Notes: generated from the letters alone by a model not told the origin. Positions 1 to 11,202 are shown, counted from the stretch's first letter. The stretch: 64,000 nt of DNA from Phycisphaerae bacterium (GCA_041652575.1 JBAZHC010000005.1:1-64000); one strand, 5' to 3'. Made by a program: numbers and translations.

Positions 1-99
1 TTCCTGCGAAGGGGGCTGCGGACGGGAATGCTTGAAAGTAAATAATGATGGAAAAAATAAAATATGAAGAAAAACAAAAAATTGCCTTGATTGGCTCCG

Positions 100-165
100 G
101 TTCATAGGATTACGCTGATTACGCAGGAATATGGAAGTAAAGAAGTAAGGAAATAAAGATACAAG
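100..165 (+). repeat. pseudo-tandem dispersed repeat (GATTACGCAGG type)
   Basis: Loose ~10-nt periodic units (GGATTACGCTGATTACGCAGG, then repeated AAGTAAGGAAATAAAG blocks) resemble the stretch at 40008-40067 and, in reverse complement, 30950-31020. It is a non-coding dispersed repeat directly ahead of a palindromic element. No gene is seen in positions 1-238 apart from a possible 21-codon tail at the very edge. Confidence 0.5.
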
Positions 166-169
166 GAAA

Positions 170-227
170 AACCCCGCCTCAATCCGCCTTCGTTAAAACT
201 ACTGATGGATATGGCGGCGGGGGCTAA
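170..227 (+). repeat. GGGGCTAA-type hairpin repeat
   Basis: Outer arms AACCCCGCC and GGCGGGGGCTAAA enclose about 35 nt. The same arm design, always ending in GGGGCTAA on one side, recurs at 32681, 34878, 35668, 39692, 48221, 48360, 49451, 50454 and 52807. It lies just beyond the stop codon of the minus-strand glycosyltransferase gene and may also act as a transcript 3' end. Confidence 0.6.
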
Positions 228-238
228 ATATTTTCTAA

Positions 239-1723
239 TTACGCAGCGCGGAGGCGGAACATCTGCAGCAATCTACTGAAAGTCGGCCTGCTGTTCGGCA
301 AATCACGGGTCAGCCATTTTCCGTTACGCATTGTCAAAACCGCCCAGATACTTATCCACCACAATCCCGCCAGCCAGAACAGGCCGTAAGCATAGGCCCA
401 AATCGCTTCCGAGCTTTTGCGTCGCAGCACATAAAAAATCGCCGGAGCCGTCGCGGCAATCGCGCCGCCGAATAAAAGCTGCGACAGATAAATCTGCGGA
501 TGTACGAGCATCCAGCCTGCAACCGAGAAAACCAGTATCCGCGACAAAAGCGGATTAATAAAAGATATTACGAAGTTAACCCTGGCTCCGCTCGTTGAGC
601 CGGTGCGGAATTTTTTAAATATATATTTAACCATTACCCATGTTTCACGCACATTGCTTCTGGCCCAGCGAAGGAACATCTTGGTCAATTGACTATATTC
701 GGTAGGTACCATAGTATAAACTATCGCGTCCGACTGAAATTTTACATCGTAACCGTTTCGCAGAACAATATTTGTTATGGCCCTGTCTTCGCCGATAGTG
801 GCCGGCTGACCGAAAAATGTCTGATGAAGCCACTGTTTAAGGTCCTTTATTATAGCCTTCTTCCGATAAGCACTTAATGCTCCCGGCGTGCAGAAAACAG
901 TATTAACCATGCTCTGGCTTGCCCGAATGAAATCAAAACTATAAGCAAAAGACACCTCGAGCATTCTCGGTATGATTCCATCTTTGCGGTTCAGTACACG
1001 AACACTGCCGGCGACAGCTCCAACCTGAGAATCGGCAAACGGACTGACCAGTCTGCGAATAGTCTGGCGGTCGACAAGCGAATCGCTGTCTATTGTTACG
1101 ATAATTTCTCCGCTGCTGCGGGTGATGCCTTCGTATAACGCTGCGCGTTTGCCGCGGTTCTTTTTAAAGTTTATCATTTCAATCCTGCCGTCAGATTCGT
1201 TGCAGGCCTTTTCCATCCAGACGAGAGTATCGTCTGCGCTACCGTCATTGACAGCTATAATTTGAAGCTTATCGAATGGATAATTGCTTTTCAAAACGCT
1301 TCGCAGTGTTTTCAATACGTGCCTGCCTTCGTTGTAGGCCGGTATGATTATCGTGCATTTTGGCAGTTGCTCATCAGAACAGCTGCGCACAGGTCTATAG
1401 CCCAACACGAGCAGAACGCGCCAGAGGAACACTATGACATTTGATACGACAAGCGCACGAAAGGCATAGAAAAACACCCAGCCGGTCCGGCTCGAACGCA
1501 GTTCATCGAGCATAGCCCTGAAATCCGCGATGGTCTGAAAGCCGCTGTATAAAATCATCGCCGTTATCAGCAGTATACACATCTTCGCCGGAAAATCAGT
1601 TATCGTCGGCAGAGTTAAACTGCTGCGATACGCTCCGCCAAACCGCGGCGAATAAATGGCAAGCCTGCCCATCGGATCTGTAACTGTACCGTAACCCTGC
1701 AAAATCTTCTTAATATCAAACAT
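239..1723 (-). CDS. Membrane glycosyltransferase, family 2 (hyaluronan/chitin/PNAG synthase-like)
   Basis: A 494-residue processive family-2 glycosyltransferase, expected to extend a polysaccharide at the inner membrane from UDP-sugar. Two membrane segments (about 47-63 and 82-108) precede the catalytic domain, which shows IIIPAYNEG (~125), a nucleotide-binding DSDS (~212-215), the acceptor-side GED (~311) and LRWARS (~351), a variant of the QxxRW motif that marks processive enzymes. Several C-terminal membrane segments follow (about 375-470). The start is supported by a GGAGG site upstream. The gene stands alone and its polymer is unknown; NodC, PgaC and HasA families share this layout. Confidence 0.85.
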   Translation of the reverse strand: MFDIKKILQGYGTVTDPMGRLAIYSPRFGGAYRSSLTLPTITDFPAKMCILLITAMILYSGFQTIADFRAMLDELRSSRTGWVFFYAFRALVVSNVIVFLWRVLLVLGYRPVRSCSDEQLPKCTIIIPAYNEGRHVLKTLRSVLKSNYPFDKLQIIAVNDGSADDTLVWMEKACNESDGRIEMINFKKNRGKRAALYEGITRSSGEIIVTIDSDSLVDRQTIRRLVSPFADSQVGAVAGSVRVLNRKDGIIPRMLEVSFAYSFDFIRASQSMVNTVFCTPGALSAYRKKAIIKDLKQWLHQTFFGQPATIGEDRAITNIVLRNGYDVKFQSDAIVYTMVPTEYSQLTKMFLRWARSNVRETWVMVKYIFKKFRTGSTSGARVNFVISFINPLLSRILVFSVAGWMLVHPQIYLSQLLFGGAIAATAPAIFYVLRRKSSEAIWAYAYGLFWLAGLWWISIWAVLTMRNGKWLTRDLPNSRPTFSRLLQMFRLRAA

Positions 1724-1837
1724 AAAAAAAACTTCCTCCAGCCAGCCGGCCGGTCATGAAATGAATTGTAGTATATGCTCCTTGGCAGATTGAATTGATG
1801 TTCTTTCTGCTGTTTATCATATATATACGAAAGTAAC

Positions 1838-1867
1838 ATTGTATCATAAATATGTATGCTTTGTCAA
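1838..1867 (-). promoter_or_regulatory. Sigma70-type promoter of the glycosyltransferase gene
   Basis: On the minus strand TTGACA (1862-1867) is followed after 18 nt by TACAAT (1838-1843), with about 115 nt of leader before the ATG at 1723. The 1724-2024 gap separates two divergent genes and otherwise shows only AT-rich sequence. Confidence 0.5.
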
Positions 1868-2010
1868 AGCAAATCCGGCTCATAAGCATCCAATATTTAT
1901 AGACATACAAGATGAAATTCATTGTGCAATTATGCCCATTTTAAGCTCAAAAAAGGGGAAAAACCATATTTTCAGGGTTAAAATGAAGTATCATATCTCT
2001 GTTAATACGG

Positions 2011-2016
2011 TATAAT
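2011..2016 (+). promoter_or_regulatory. -10 box 8 nt before the ATG (possible leaderless transcript)
   Basis: TATAAT ends 8 nt before the ATG at 2025, so transcription would begin at or next to the start codon. No good -35 box is visible. An AGGA lies only 4 nt from the ATG, too close for a normal ribosome site. A matching arrangement precedes the next gene. Confidence 0.4.
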
Positions 2017-2024
2017 ATAGGACT

Positions 2025-3455
2025 ATGCTGGCACTTATAAATACCAATATGATGACACCGCCGATAGCTCCTATAGGGCTCGATTATGTAGCCTCCGCGG
2101 CAAAATTTTTTGGCATTGAAATGGAAATTCTTGATTTGTGTCTCCATCAGGACAAACAGGCCGGCATCGAAAAATTCTTCGGAGATAAAAGTCCTTCGCT
2201 TGTGGGACTTTCCTTTCGCAATATTGACGATTGCTTCTGGCCGAGCGCAAAAACTTTTCTGCCGGAGTTGAAAAACCGTATAGAAAAAATAAAAGCCGTT
2301 ACTGATGCTTCGATAGTTATCGGGGGCGTGGGGTTTTCGATACTGGCCGAAAGAATTCTGCAATATTGCGGCGCCGATTTCGGCATCCGCGGCGATGGCG
2401 AATACGCGACGGCCTTTCTTTACCAGCAGATAACAGGCGACAAAAAATTCGACCGGGTGCCGGGTTTATTATGGCGCAGCGGCAAAAAACTCATCGTTAA
2501 TCCACCCGCATGGCCGGCGCAGGTTTCGATAAAAACAAAACGGGACGTAATCGACAACGCAACTTATTTTAAACTTGGCGGACAAATCGGCATCGAAACA
2601 AAACGCGGCTGCAACAGGAATTGTCTTTATTGCGCAGACCCTCTTGCAAAAGGAAGAACCGCAAGAGTCAGGAATCCGAAAGAAATCGCTTCCGAAGCGG
2701 CTACGCTTGCGGAAAAGGGTATAGACGTGCTCCATATCTGCGACAGCGAGTTCAATATTCCGCCGGAACACGCCTTTGCGGTATGCGAGGAATTCATACG
2801 CACAGGGTTAAATAAAAAAATAAAATGGTACGTATATCTTTCGACAGTGCCGTTCAGCGAGGCCCTTGCTGAAATTATGCAAAGGGCCGGCTGCGTCGGA
2901 ATAAACTTTACGGGAGATTCTGCCAGTACGAAAATGCTGAAGGTATATCGGCAGATGCATCTGAAAAGCGATATCGCCCTGGCTGTAAAATATTGTAAAC
3001 AAAACAATATTAAAGTGATGATAGACCTCCTGCTCGGCGGGCCGGGAGAAACTGTCGAGACCGCCAAAGAGACAATCGACTTTATCAAATCCGTCAATCC
3101 GGACTGCGCGGGTGCTTCCCTCGGCATTAAAATTTATCCCGGCACCGAGATGGAAAAAGCAGTTCTCTCACAAGGCAGGCCGGAAGAAAATCCGAACATA
3201 AAAAGAAAATACGATGGGAAGGTCGATTTTTTCTGGCCGACTTTTTATATAAGTCATTTACTCGGCGAAAGACCGGCAGAACTTGTCCGTGATTTAATCG
3301 GCGACGATAAAACATTTTTCCCGCCCACGCCCCAGGCGGCTACCGACATAAAAGACCATAACTATAACGACAACCCACAGTTGTTCGAGGCAATCAAAAA
3401 CGGCGATCGCGGAGCATATTGGGACATCCTGCAGCAAATAAAACGTGCAATGTAA
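2025..3455 (+). CDS. B12-binding-domain radical SAM protein
   Basis: A 476-residue radical SAM enzyme with an N-terminal Rossmann-like segment typical of cobalamin-binding (B12-BD) members: PPIAPIGLDYVASAAK near residue 12 and a GGVGFS turn near 100. The core carries CNRNCLYC (Cys196, Cys200, Cys203), the 4Fe-4S site that cleaves SAM, followed by the beta strands of a partial TIM barrel. LLLGGPGET near 335 resembles the late radical-SAM GGPGET motif. It is followed 24 nt later by a SAM methyltransferase, so the pair is probably one transcript. Substrate unknown; tetrapyrrole, lipid, hopanoid and methylthiolation roles all occur in this superfamily. Confidence 0.85.
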   Translation: MLALINTNMMTPPIAPIGLDYVASAAKFFGIEMEILDLCLHQDKQAGIEKFFGDKSPSLVGLSFRNIDDCFWPSAKTFLPELKNRIEKIKAVTDASIVIGGVGFSILAERILQYCGADFGIRGDGEYATAFLYQQITGDKKFDRVPGLLWRSGKKLIVNPPAWPAQVSIKTKRDVIDNATYFKLGGQIGIETKRGCNRNCLYCADPLAKGRTARVRNPKEIASEAATLAEKGIDVLHICDSEFNIPPEHAFAVCEEFIRTGLNKKIKWYVYLSTVPFSEALAEIMQRAGCVGINFTGDSASTKMLKVYRQMHLKSDIALAVKYCKQNNIKVMIDLLLGGPGETVETAKETIDFIKSVNPDCAGASLGIKIYPGTEMEKAVLSQGRPEENPNIKRKYDGKVDFFWPTFYISHLLGERPAELVRDLIGDDKTFFPPTPQAATDIKDHNYNDNPQLFEAIKNGDRGAYWDILQQIKRAM

Positions 3456-3479
3456 ACCCGATTGGATATAATACCGCCT

Positions 3480-4037
3480 ATGAAATTCATTAAATTTATA
3501 AGAGAATTCTTAAAAAATCCAAAAGAGGTCGGGGCAGTGGCGGAAAGTTCCCCGTTCCTTGCAAGGAAGATGGCACAGCATATAGGCCAGGCAATAAATA
3601 TCGTTGAATTCGGGCCGGGAACAGGCTCTGTAACAACGGAAATCCTGCGGCATATGCCTAAAAACAGCCGACTGACCTGCCTTGAGATAAATCCGAATTT
3701 TTGCGAACGCCTGAGAAAAATAAAGGATTCCCGGCTGAAAATTGTTAACGACGATATCCAAAACTGCAGCCGGTATGTAGAGCGGCCTGATTGTATTTTG
3801 TCCGGCCTTCCTCTTGCCAACTTCAATAACTCAGAAAAGGAAAAGATTTTTGCTTTAACAAGTAAATCCCAAACCTATATTCAGTTTCAATACAATCCAT
3901 TCCTGCGGCCGAAACTGAAACGGTATTTCAAAGATGTAAAGGTAAAATTCGTTCCGCTGAACATTCCCCCGGCGTTTGTGTATATTTCCAAAAATCCAAG
4001 AAGCGAAGCTGAACGCTGCGAATTTAACAACAAATAA
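3480..4037 (+). CDS. Class I SAM-dependent methyltransferase, phospholipid/rRNA-adenine MTase-like
   Basis: A 185-residue protein of the phospholipid N-methyltransferase group (PmtA-like, close to KsgA folds). FLKNPKEVGAVAESSP at the N-terminus is typical of that group, followed by the SAM-binding EFGPGTGSVT, an acidic strand end LEINP, and SGLPLANF in place of the NLPY/NPPY motif. The ATG at 3480 is preferred over the upstream TTG at 3462 because the conserved FIREFLKNP starts directly after it. TATAAT at 3467-3472 is only 7 nt upstream of the ATG. It may also be co-transcribed with the radical SAM gene. The lipid role is inferred from family resemblance only. Confidence 0.75.
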   Translation: MKFIKFIREFLKNPKEVGAVAESSPFLARKMAQHIGQAINIVEFGPGTGSVTTEILRHMPKNSRLTCLEINPNFCERLRKIKDSRLKIVNDDIQNCSRYVERPDCILSGLPLANFNNSEKEKIFALTSKSQTYIQFQYNPFLRPKLKRYFKDVKVKFVPLNIPPAFVYISKNPRSEAERCEFNNK

Positions 4038-4070
4038 AATATCGAAGTCACAAAGCAACTTTCTAATATT

Positions 4071-4859
4071 TTAAAATTCTTTTGCCAGAGCGATTCCCGC
4101 CGCGGGACTGTCGTGCAGAGTCGTAACAAGCGGCCTAATCGAGAATCCTGCCAGCTCAAGTTCTTTATTTTCACCTGCGATTGCATGACCGACAACATAA
4201 CCGAGAACACTGCCGAATAAAACATCGCTGGCCCAGTGGTCGCCTGAATCCATCATTCGATAGCCGACAAAACCTGCCGCAAGATAAGCGGGAATACCGA
4301 TTTTATGACCGTAAAATTCGTCGAGCACCGCGGCAACTGTGAACGAACTTGCCGTATGGCCGCTGGGCCAGGCCCATGCTTTGCCGTTAGGAGTGTCATT
4401 ATGGACTATGCCTTTGAGTAGTAATGTCGTAGCGTTCGTAACGCCCAGGGCTCTCATCATTACCCAGCTTCGCTGGACATTTACATTGTCTTTGTTTTTT
4501 GCGGCCATTAAGTACCAAATGCCCGTGGCGGCGAAATGAGTGCCGGGATTGCCGGCAATATCCGTGAAGTTGTCCAAATCCCGCGGGATTGACCTGTGCC
4601 TGTCGAAATGCCCGGCAATCGTATCGTCGGCCTTGTCGTGCAGCGCGATACTTCCGCCGCCGGCCATAAGCAAAAGAATTAAATTGCCGCTGTCAAAATA
4701 AGTTTTCCCCGCATCATTAAAAGAAACTTTCAAATAAGCTTTGGCGTCCTGCTTAAAAACACCTGTCGCGGGAGTCAGGACATTTACATCGTTTACTTCA
4801 ATCGCAAAAGCAGAACAACTAAAAACAAGTAACAAGAAAAAAACAAATTCAGCTTTCAT
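4071..4859 (-). CDS. PAP2-family phosphatase, exported
   Basis: A PAP2 (phosphatidic acid phosphatase type 2) protein of 262 residues with a signal peptide ending near CSAFA (residue 19). PSGHTASSF (~165-173) and RMMDSGDHWASD (~201-212, with the phosphate-attacking His208) are seen. In the first motif, K(149)xxxxxxTP replaces the usual KxxxxxxRP. The ATG at 4859 sits just after the guaA stop; an alternative ATG at 4871 would overlap guaA and put charged residues before the signal peptide. It is last in guaB-guaA-PAP2, but a purine role is not implied. Substrate could be undecaprenyl or lipid phosphate. Confidence 0.8.
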   Translation of the reverse strand: MKAEFVFFLLLVFSCSAFAIEVNDVNVLTPATGVFKQDAKAYLKVSFNDAGKTYFDSGNLILLLMAGGGSIALHDKADDTIAGHFDRHRSIPRDLDNFTDIAGNPGTHFAATGIWYLMAAKNKDNVNVQRSWVMMRALGVTNATTLLLKGIVHNDTPNGKAWAWPSGHTASSFTVAAVLDEFYGHKIGIPAYLAAGFVGYRMMDSGDHWASDVLFGSVLGYVVGHAIAGENKELELAGFSIRPLVTTLHDSPAAGIALAKEF

Positions 4860-4861
4860 TT

Positions 4862-6403
4862 TTATTCCCATTCAATTGTTGCCGGCGGTTTCGAACTTAT
4901 GTCATAAACAACACGGTTGATTCCACGAACTTCGTTTATTATACGGCTGGCAATAAGGCCAAGCACATCGTAAGGTATTCTTGAAAAATCGGCCGTCATA
5001 AAATCGGTCGTATCGACGGAGCGAATCGCGATAACATTGTCATAACTCCTTTCGTCGCCCATAACGCCGACTGTAGCAACCGGCACGAGAACCGCGAGAG
5101 TCTGCGAAAATTTTCTGTACAAATCAGCGGCTTTAATCTCATCAATCAGAATTTCATCAGCATCTCTTAAAACCCTGAGTCTTTCTTCGGTAATATCGCC
5201 GATGATCCGCACGGCAAGGCCGGGACCGGGAAACGGATGCCGCCAGACCATATCTTCCGGCAGGCCAAGATATTCGCCGACAAGTCTCACCTCGTCCTTG
5301 AATAAATCACGCAAAGGCTCAATTAATTCGAAACCAAGCTCTTTCGGCAGACCGCCGACATTGTGATGCAATTTTATATTCGCGGCGAGATTGCCGTCTT
5401 TATTGCCGGACTCTATTACATCGGGATAAAGCGTACCCTGGGCGAGAAATTTGGCGTCAGGAATTTTTTTCGCTTCCGATTTAAACGCCTCGATAAATTC
5501 GTGACCGATGATTATTCTTTTTTTCTGCGGGTCGGTTACGCCTTTTAGTTTGTCGAGGAATTGTCTGCTCCAGTCGACAACGTGCAGGTCGATATGAAAA
5601 TGGTCTCTGAAAGTGCTTTCGACCTGCTGACGCTCGTTTTTCCGCAGTAAGCCGTTGTCAACGAATATACATTTGAGCCTGTCGCCGATGGCTTTATGCA
5701 CCAGCGCCGCTGTAACAGCCGAATCGACTCCGCCGCTGAGGCCGCAAATTACCGTGCCGGTCTTCGCCTGTGAACAGACTTTTTCGATTGTCTGCTGAGC
5801 GAAATCCTTCATCTGCCAGTCGCCGGAGCATTTGCAGATGTCGTACAGGAAATTCTGCATCATCACATTGCCTTTCGGCGTATGACTTACTTCCGGATGA
5901 AACTGCAGGCCATAGAATTTTTTATTTTTATTCCTGACCGCGGCGTAAGGACAGGTATTGGTTTTCGCCAGAATTTCAAAATCATTACCAAGACTTTCGG
6001 CCTGGTCGCCGTGGCTCATCCAGACAGTGGCGCTGTCGCCGACATTGGCGAATAAATCCTTCGAATCGGTTATAGATATTACCGCTCTGCCGTATTCTCT
6101 GCTTTTTGCGCGATGAATTTTTGCGCCGAGGATTTTACAGCCCAACTGCATTCCGTAACAGATGCCGAGGACTGGAACGCCGAGGTCGAAAATTTTCTCG
6201 TCACAGGTTGGTGCATTGGCGGCATAGACGCTCGCAGGTCCGCCGGAAAGGATTATACCTTTTAAATTTTTTATCTGCGAAAGCTCTTTGGCTGAAACGC
6301 CGGGCTGATAAATTATCGAATATACCTTATGTTCACGAACCCGCCGCGCTATTAGCTGGCCGTACTGGCTCCCAAAATCAATGATGGCTATCGTTTCGCT
6401 CAT
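4862..6403 (-). CDS. guaA: GMP synthase (glutamine-hydrolysing)
   Basis: Converts XMP to GMP with ATP and glutamine, the last step of guanine nucleotide synthesis. At 513 residues it has the full family length. The class I glutamine amidotransferase domain (about 1-190) shows GICYGMQL with the nucleophilic Cys and FHPEV with His/Glu. The ATP-pyrophosphatase domain has the P-loop SGGVDS (~225), and the C-terminal dimerisation domain has [10 protein letters not shown] and ends in the conserved KPPATIEWE. It lies 11 nt behind guaB, forming a guaBA operon. Confidence 0.97.
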   Translation of the reverse strand: MSETIAIIDFGSQYGQLIARRVREHKVYSIIYQPGVSAKELSQIKNLKGIILSGGPASVYAANAPTCDEKIFDLGVPVLGICYGMQLGCKILGAKIHRAKSREYGRAVISITDSKDLFANVGDSATVWMSHGDQAESLGNDFEILAKTNTCPYAAVRNKNKKFYGLQFHPEVSHTPKGNVMMQNFLYDICKCSGDWQMKDFAQQTIEKVCSQAKTGTVICGLSGGVDSAVTAALVHKAIGDRLKCIFVDNGLLRKNERQQVESTFRDHFHIDLHVVDWSRQFLDKLKGVTDPQKKRIIIGHEFIEAFKSEAKKIPDAKFLAQGTLYPDVIESGNKDGNLAANIKLHHNVGGLPKELGFELIEPLRDLFKDEVRLVGEYLGLPEDMVWRHPFPGPGLAVRIIGDITEERLRVLRDADEILIDEIKAADLYRKFSQTLAVLVPVATVGVMGDERSYDNVIAIRSVDTTDFMTADFSRIPYDVLGLIASRIINEVRGINRVVYDISSKPPATIEWE

Positions 6404-6414
6404 AAAATTTTAAA

Positions 6415-8049
<1,635 letters not shown>

Positions 8050-8084
8050 TTATCTAAACAGTCAAAGAAAATTTAGATGGTCTT

Positions 8085-8813
8085 CTAAGCGTTTTTACTG
8101 CATAATTTTATCGCTTCTGCAAGGTTTAAAGTACCTTCATAGAGTGCCCTGCCGACAATAGCGGCTGAAATCACCTTTGTTTCGGCAAGTTTTTGGATAT
8201 CTTCGATTGTAGTAACGCCCCCGGCGGCGATAATTGGAAGATTTACGGCCTCGGCCAATTGTTTTGTTCTCTCGATATTCGGGCCGGAGAGCATTCCATC
8301 CTTATTAATATCCGTATAAATAATCGCTGCCAGCGGAAGCTGTGCGGCTTTTTGCGCAAGGCCAATTACTTCCTCTGAGCTGTCTTTTTCCCAGCCGTTG
8401 GTGGCGATTTTACTGCCTCTCGCATCAAGACTTAACACGATTTTGCCGGAAAATTCTTTCGCAACGTTGCTGAACCATTCAAAATCGCTTACGGCCTTTG
8501 TGCCGAGGATAACCCTTGTTACGCCCATATCGAGTATTTTGGTGATGGAGTCTCTGTCGCGGATGCCGCCTCCGACCTGAATTTTTAAATCTTTCGCCTG
8601 CTGAACAATGTCGCGAATAGCGTCTATATTTACGCACTTGCCTATTTTGGCACCATCGAGGTCGATGATATGCAGCCATTCGGCGCCTGCGGCTCGGAAA
8701 TCAATCGCTTTTTTTCCGGGATTATCTTCGTAATTTATGTAACGGTTATATTCGCCCTGAACAAGTCTTACGCATCTGCCGCCGAGTAAATCAATCGCCG
8801 GTATCGTATACAC
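8085..8813 (-). CDS. hisA: ProFAR isomerase (histidine biosynthesis)
   Basis: Isomerises ProFAR to PRFAR in histidine synthesis. The 242-residue beta/alpha barrel shows IPAIDLLGGRCVRL with the first catalytic Asp (residue 8), QVGGGIRD, and YTDINKDGM with the second Asp, followed by phosphate-binding IAAGGV. It starts with GTG at 8813; GGAGGT lies 8 nt upstream. That start region is built from one arm of a 14-bp inverted repeat. No other his gene is in the window, so histidine genes are scattered here. Confidence 0.95.
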   Translation of the reverse strand: MYTIPAIDLLGGRCVRLVQGEYNRYINYEDNPGKKAIDFRAAGAEWLHIIDLDGAKIGKCVNIDAIRDIVQQAKDLKIQVGGGIRDRDSITKILDMGVTRVILGTKAVSDFEWFSNVAKEFSGKIVLSLDARGSKIATNGWEKDSSEEVIGLAQKAAQLPLAAIIYTDINKDGMLSGPNIERTKQLAEAVNLPIIAAGGVTTIEDIQKLAETKVISAAIVGRALYEGTLNLAEAIKLCSKNA

Positions 8814-8915
8814 CCCGTTAGACCTCCAATCAAATTTATGCTGCTGTTATAAAATTTACCTGTTTTTTGTATATTTTAACATATTTACATCATAGACAAA
8901 CAGGTCTAACGGGGT
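8812..8915. repeat. ~104-nt inverted-repeat element overlapping the hisA start
   Basis: A perfect 14-bp inverted repeat, ACCCCGTTAGACCT (8812-8825) and AGGTCTAACGGGGT (8902-8915). The inner arm forms the spacer between the GGAGGT ribosome site and the GTG of hisA. A fragment CATCCCGTTA follows at 8917. The rest of the 8814-9149 gap is AT-rich with no clear gene. Confidence 0.65.
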
Positions 8916-9149
8916 ACATCCCGTTAAAATTTAGTCAGACTGGATTTTAGGGCAATACCGTCGGGCTTTCAAGGGTTAATTTAAACCCGAAAATCAGGAA
9001 GCCAGGGACCGATAATCTTTAACTTTCCATAAAACAGGTATGAATTAAACGATAAACAAGCCCAAACTAATATCTGATTACGCACCTTAATTTTTATGAC
9101 GATAATTCATAAAGACTGATATTGTCTGATTTTGGGCAAGGTAATAATC

Positions 9150-10163
9150 ATGAACAGTAGAATTAAAACTGTCCGGCACACACTAATACTAATCCTGCTT
9201 GTCGCTTTTTGTATTCTCCTGAGCGGCTGCGGAAAAAAAACACAGGAACCGAAAGTGTATAGGATCGGTATCCTGTGCGGTCTGGATTATATCGCCGCTA
9301 TATCGGACAGTTTCAAAGCCAAAATGACCGAGTTGGGCTACATCGAGGGGAAAAATATAGTTTATGACATACAGAGAACAAACTTCGAACCTGCCAAGGA
9401 AGAACAAATCCTTAAACAATTTGTGAAAGATAAAGTTGACCTTATTTTTACGTTTCCCACCGAAGTATCAATGGCTGCCAAGAAGGCTACGCAGGGAACA
9501 AACATCCCTGTGCTTTTCACTTTTGCCAACATAGAGGATACTAATCTGGTTGAGAGTGTTCGCCTGCCGGGCGGCAATATCACCGGCGTTCGCTACCCCG
9601 GGCCGGACTTGGCGGTAAAACGATTTGAGATTATGCGTGAGTTAGTGCCCCATGCAAAAAGAATATGGATACCATATCAGCGAGGTTATCCTATTGTAGC
9701 CAGCCAGTTGAAAGTATTGTATCCCGCGGCCGAGGCCGCAGGTGTAACTTTGGTGGAATGTCCCGCTTCAAATGCGGCAGAGATTCAGGCCGATTTGCAG
9801 GCAAGAGCTAAATCGGCGGATATCGGCATAGATGCGATCCTGATAATTTCCGAACCTCTTGGCGTGACGGCTGATGTTTTTGCGGTGTTCGGTAAATTTG
9901 CCGATGAACATAAAATTCCCATCGGCGGCGCCTTAATGTCAGTGGAAGATTACGAGTCTGTTTTCGGTATAAATGTTGACATCGTCAGCGCAGGCAAGCA
10001 GTCGGCTGTTCTGGCCGACAAGATTCTCAGAGGGATTCCGGCCGGTACTCTGCCGGTTCTTTCGGCCGAAGGCTTTTTCCAGTTTAATTACAAGGCGACT
10101 CAGAAACTGGGCCTGAATGTGTCGGAAGGCTTATTAAGAAGGGCTAATGAAATAATCCATTAA
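9150..10163 (+). CDS. ABC_sub_bind-family lipoprotein, paralog 1
   Basis: A 337-residue periplasmic binding protein of the ABC_sub_bind (TrpX-like) family, anchored as a lipoprotein: a hydrophobic leader ends in the lipobox LLSGC. The two-lobe body starts with YRIGILCG and contains FKAKMTELGYIEGKNIVYD, DLIFTFPTE, a mid-domain LPGGNITGVRYPGP and IDAILII. The ATG at 9150 is preferred to the TTG at 9132 because it starts a proper signal peptide; AAGG lies 8 nt upstream. It is first of three tandem paralogs, 5 nt before the next. The ligand is not known; family members bind tryptophan, tyrosine or other small molecules. Confidence 0.88.
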   Translation: MNSRIKTVRHTLILILLVAFCILLSGCGKKTQEPKVYRIGILCGLDYIAAISDSFKAKMTELGYIEGKNIVYDIQRTNFEPAKEEQILKQFVKDKVDLIFTFPTEVSMAAKKATQGTNIPVLFTFANIEDTNLVESVRLPGGNITGVRYPGPDLAVKRFEIMRELVPHAKRIWIPYQRGYPIVASQLKVLYPAAEAAGVTLVECPASNAAEIQADLQARAKSADIGIDAILIISEPLGVTADVFAVFGKFADEHKIPIGGALMSVEDYESVFGINVDIVSAGKQSAVLADKILRGIPAGTLPVLSAEGFFQFNYKATQKLGLNVSEGLLRRANEIIH

Positions 10164-10168
10164 TACAG

Positions 10169-11188
10169 ATGAAAACCAATATGACTAAAAAATTTAATAT
10201 AAAATCGATAATATCTCTGACGGCTTTTTTCGCTTTGTTTTGTATGCTTTTGAGCGGCTGCGGGAAAAAACCGCCAAAAGTGTATCGGGTGGGTATTTTG
10301 TCCGGAGCAGAATCCTTTGTCAATATAGTTGATGGGTTCAAGGCAAAAATGTCCGAATTAGGCTATATCGAGGGCAAGAACATTGTTTATGATATACATA
10401 AATCAAATGTTGACCCCGCACAAGAACAGCAAGTTGCAAAAAAATTTGTGGCTGATAAAGTTGACCTGATTTTTGCATTTCCTACCGAGGCGGCATTCGC
10501 GGCAAAATCGGCAACCTGTAAAACGGCTATCCCAGTGGTCTTCGCTATGGCAGGGATAGAAGGAAATAACCTTGTTGAAAGTGTTCGCCAGCCGGGCGGA
10601 AATATCACCGGCGTGCGATTTCCCAACAAGGAATCCACAGCTAAACGTTTGGAGTTTTTACACGAGCTGGTTCCAAATGCAAAACGGATTTATCTTATCT
10701 ACGATCCAACCTTCCCTAATGCACCTTTCGCCATGGAAGCACTGCATGCAGCGGCCGCACCATTAGGGATAACATTCGTAGAAGACTTTGTCAAAAACAT
10801 AGAAGAATATAAACTCGCCCTGAAAAAAAGGGCAGCAATGAAACATATTGGCGTAGATGCTGTGTTCCTTATGCCTGATTTTATGAACGCCTCACCTGAG
10901 GGTCTGGCAGTAATTGTCAAATTTGCCAACGAATACAATTTGCCTGTTGGCGGCGGAATGGATATTTCAGCCGATGGAGGCGCTATGTTTAGTTTTGTTC
11001 CAAGCAATTTTGAACAGGGCAGACTGGCGGCAGATTTAGCCGACAAAATTTTCAAAGGCACCTCGGCCGGCACTATCCCTGTGGTTACGCCTGAGTTACG
11101 CTTACGACTTAATTATAAAGTGATACGGAAACTGGGGCTGGATGTGCCTGATGGCTTATTGAACAGGGCGGATGAGATAATTCGTTGA
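10169..11188 (+). CDS. ABC_sub_bind-family lipoprotein, paralog 2
   Basis: A 339-residue paralog of its upstream neighbour, with lipobox LLSGC and the same landmarks: YRVGILSGA, FKAKMSELGYIEGKNIVYD, DLIFAFPTE and RQPGGNITGVRFPN. The ligand-contact region differs (a VDAVFLMPDF stretch and GGGMDISADGGAMFSF), suggesting a separate specificity after gene duplication. The start ATG follows the previous stop by 5 nt, so translation is probably coupled. An alternative start is the ATG at 10181. No transport permease or ATPase accompanies it. Confidence 0.88.
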   Translation: MKTNMTKKFNIKSIISLTAFFALFCMLLSGCGKKPPKVYRVGILSGAESFVNIVDGFKAKMSELGYIEGKNIVYDIHKSNVDPAQEQQVAKKFVADKVDLIFAFPTEAAFAAKSATCKTAIPVVFAMAGIEGNNLVESVRQPGGNITGVRFPNKESTAKRLEFLHELVPNAKRIYLIYDPTFPNAPFAMEALHAAAAPLGITFVEDFVKNIEEYKLALKKRAAMKHIGVDAVFLMPDFMNASPEGLAVIVKFANEYNLPVGGGMDISADGGAMFSFVPSNFEQGRLAADLADKIFKGTSAGTIPVVTPELRLRLNYKVIRKLGLDVPDGLLNRADEIIR

Positions 11189-11202
11189 AAAAGGAATAAA
11201 AA

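Noticed and set aside
2..67. Possible C-terminal 21 codons of a Cys-rich protein at the left edge
   Set aside because: Too short to judge; only an open frame ending in TGA and no other evidence.
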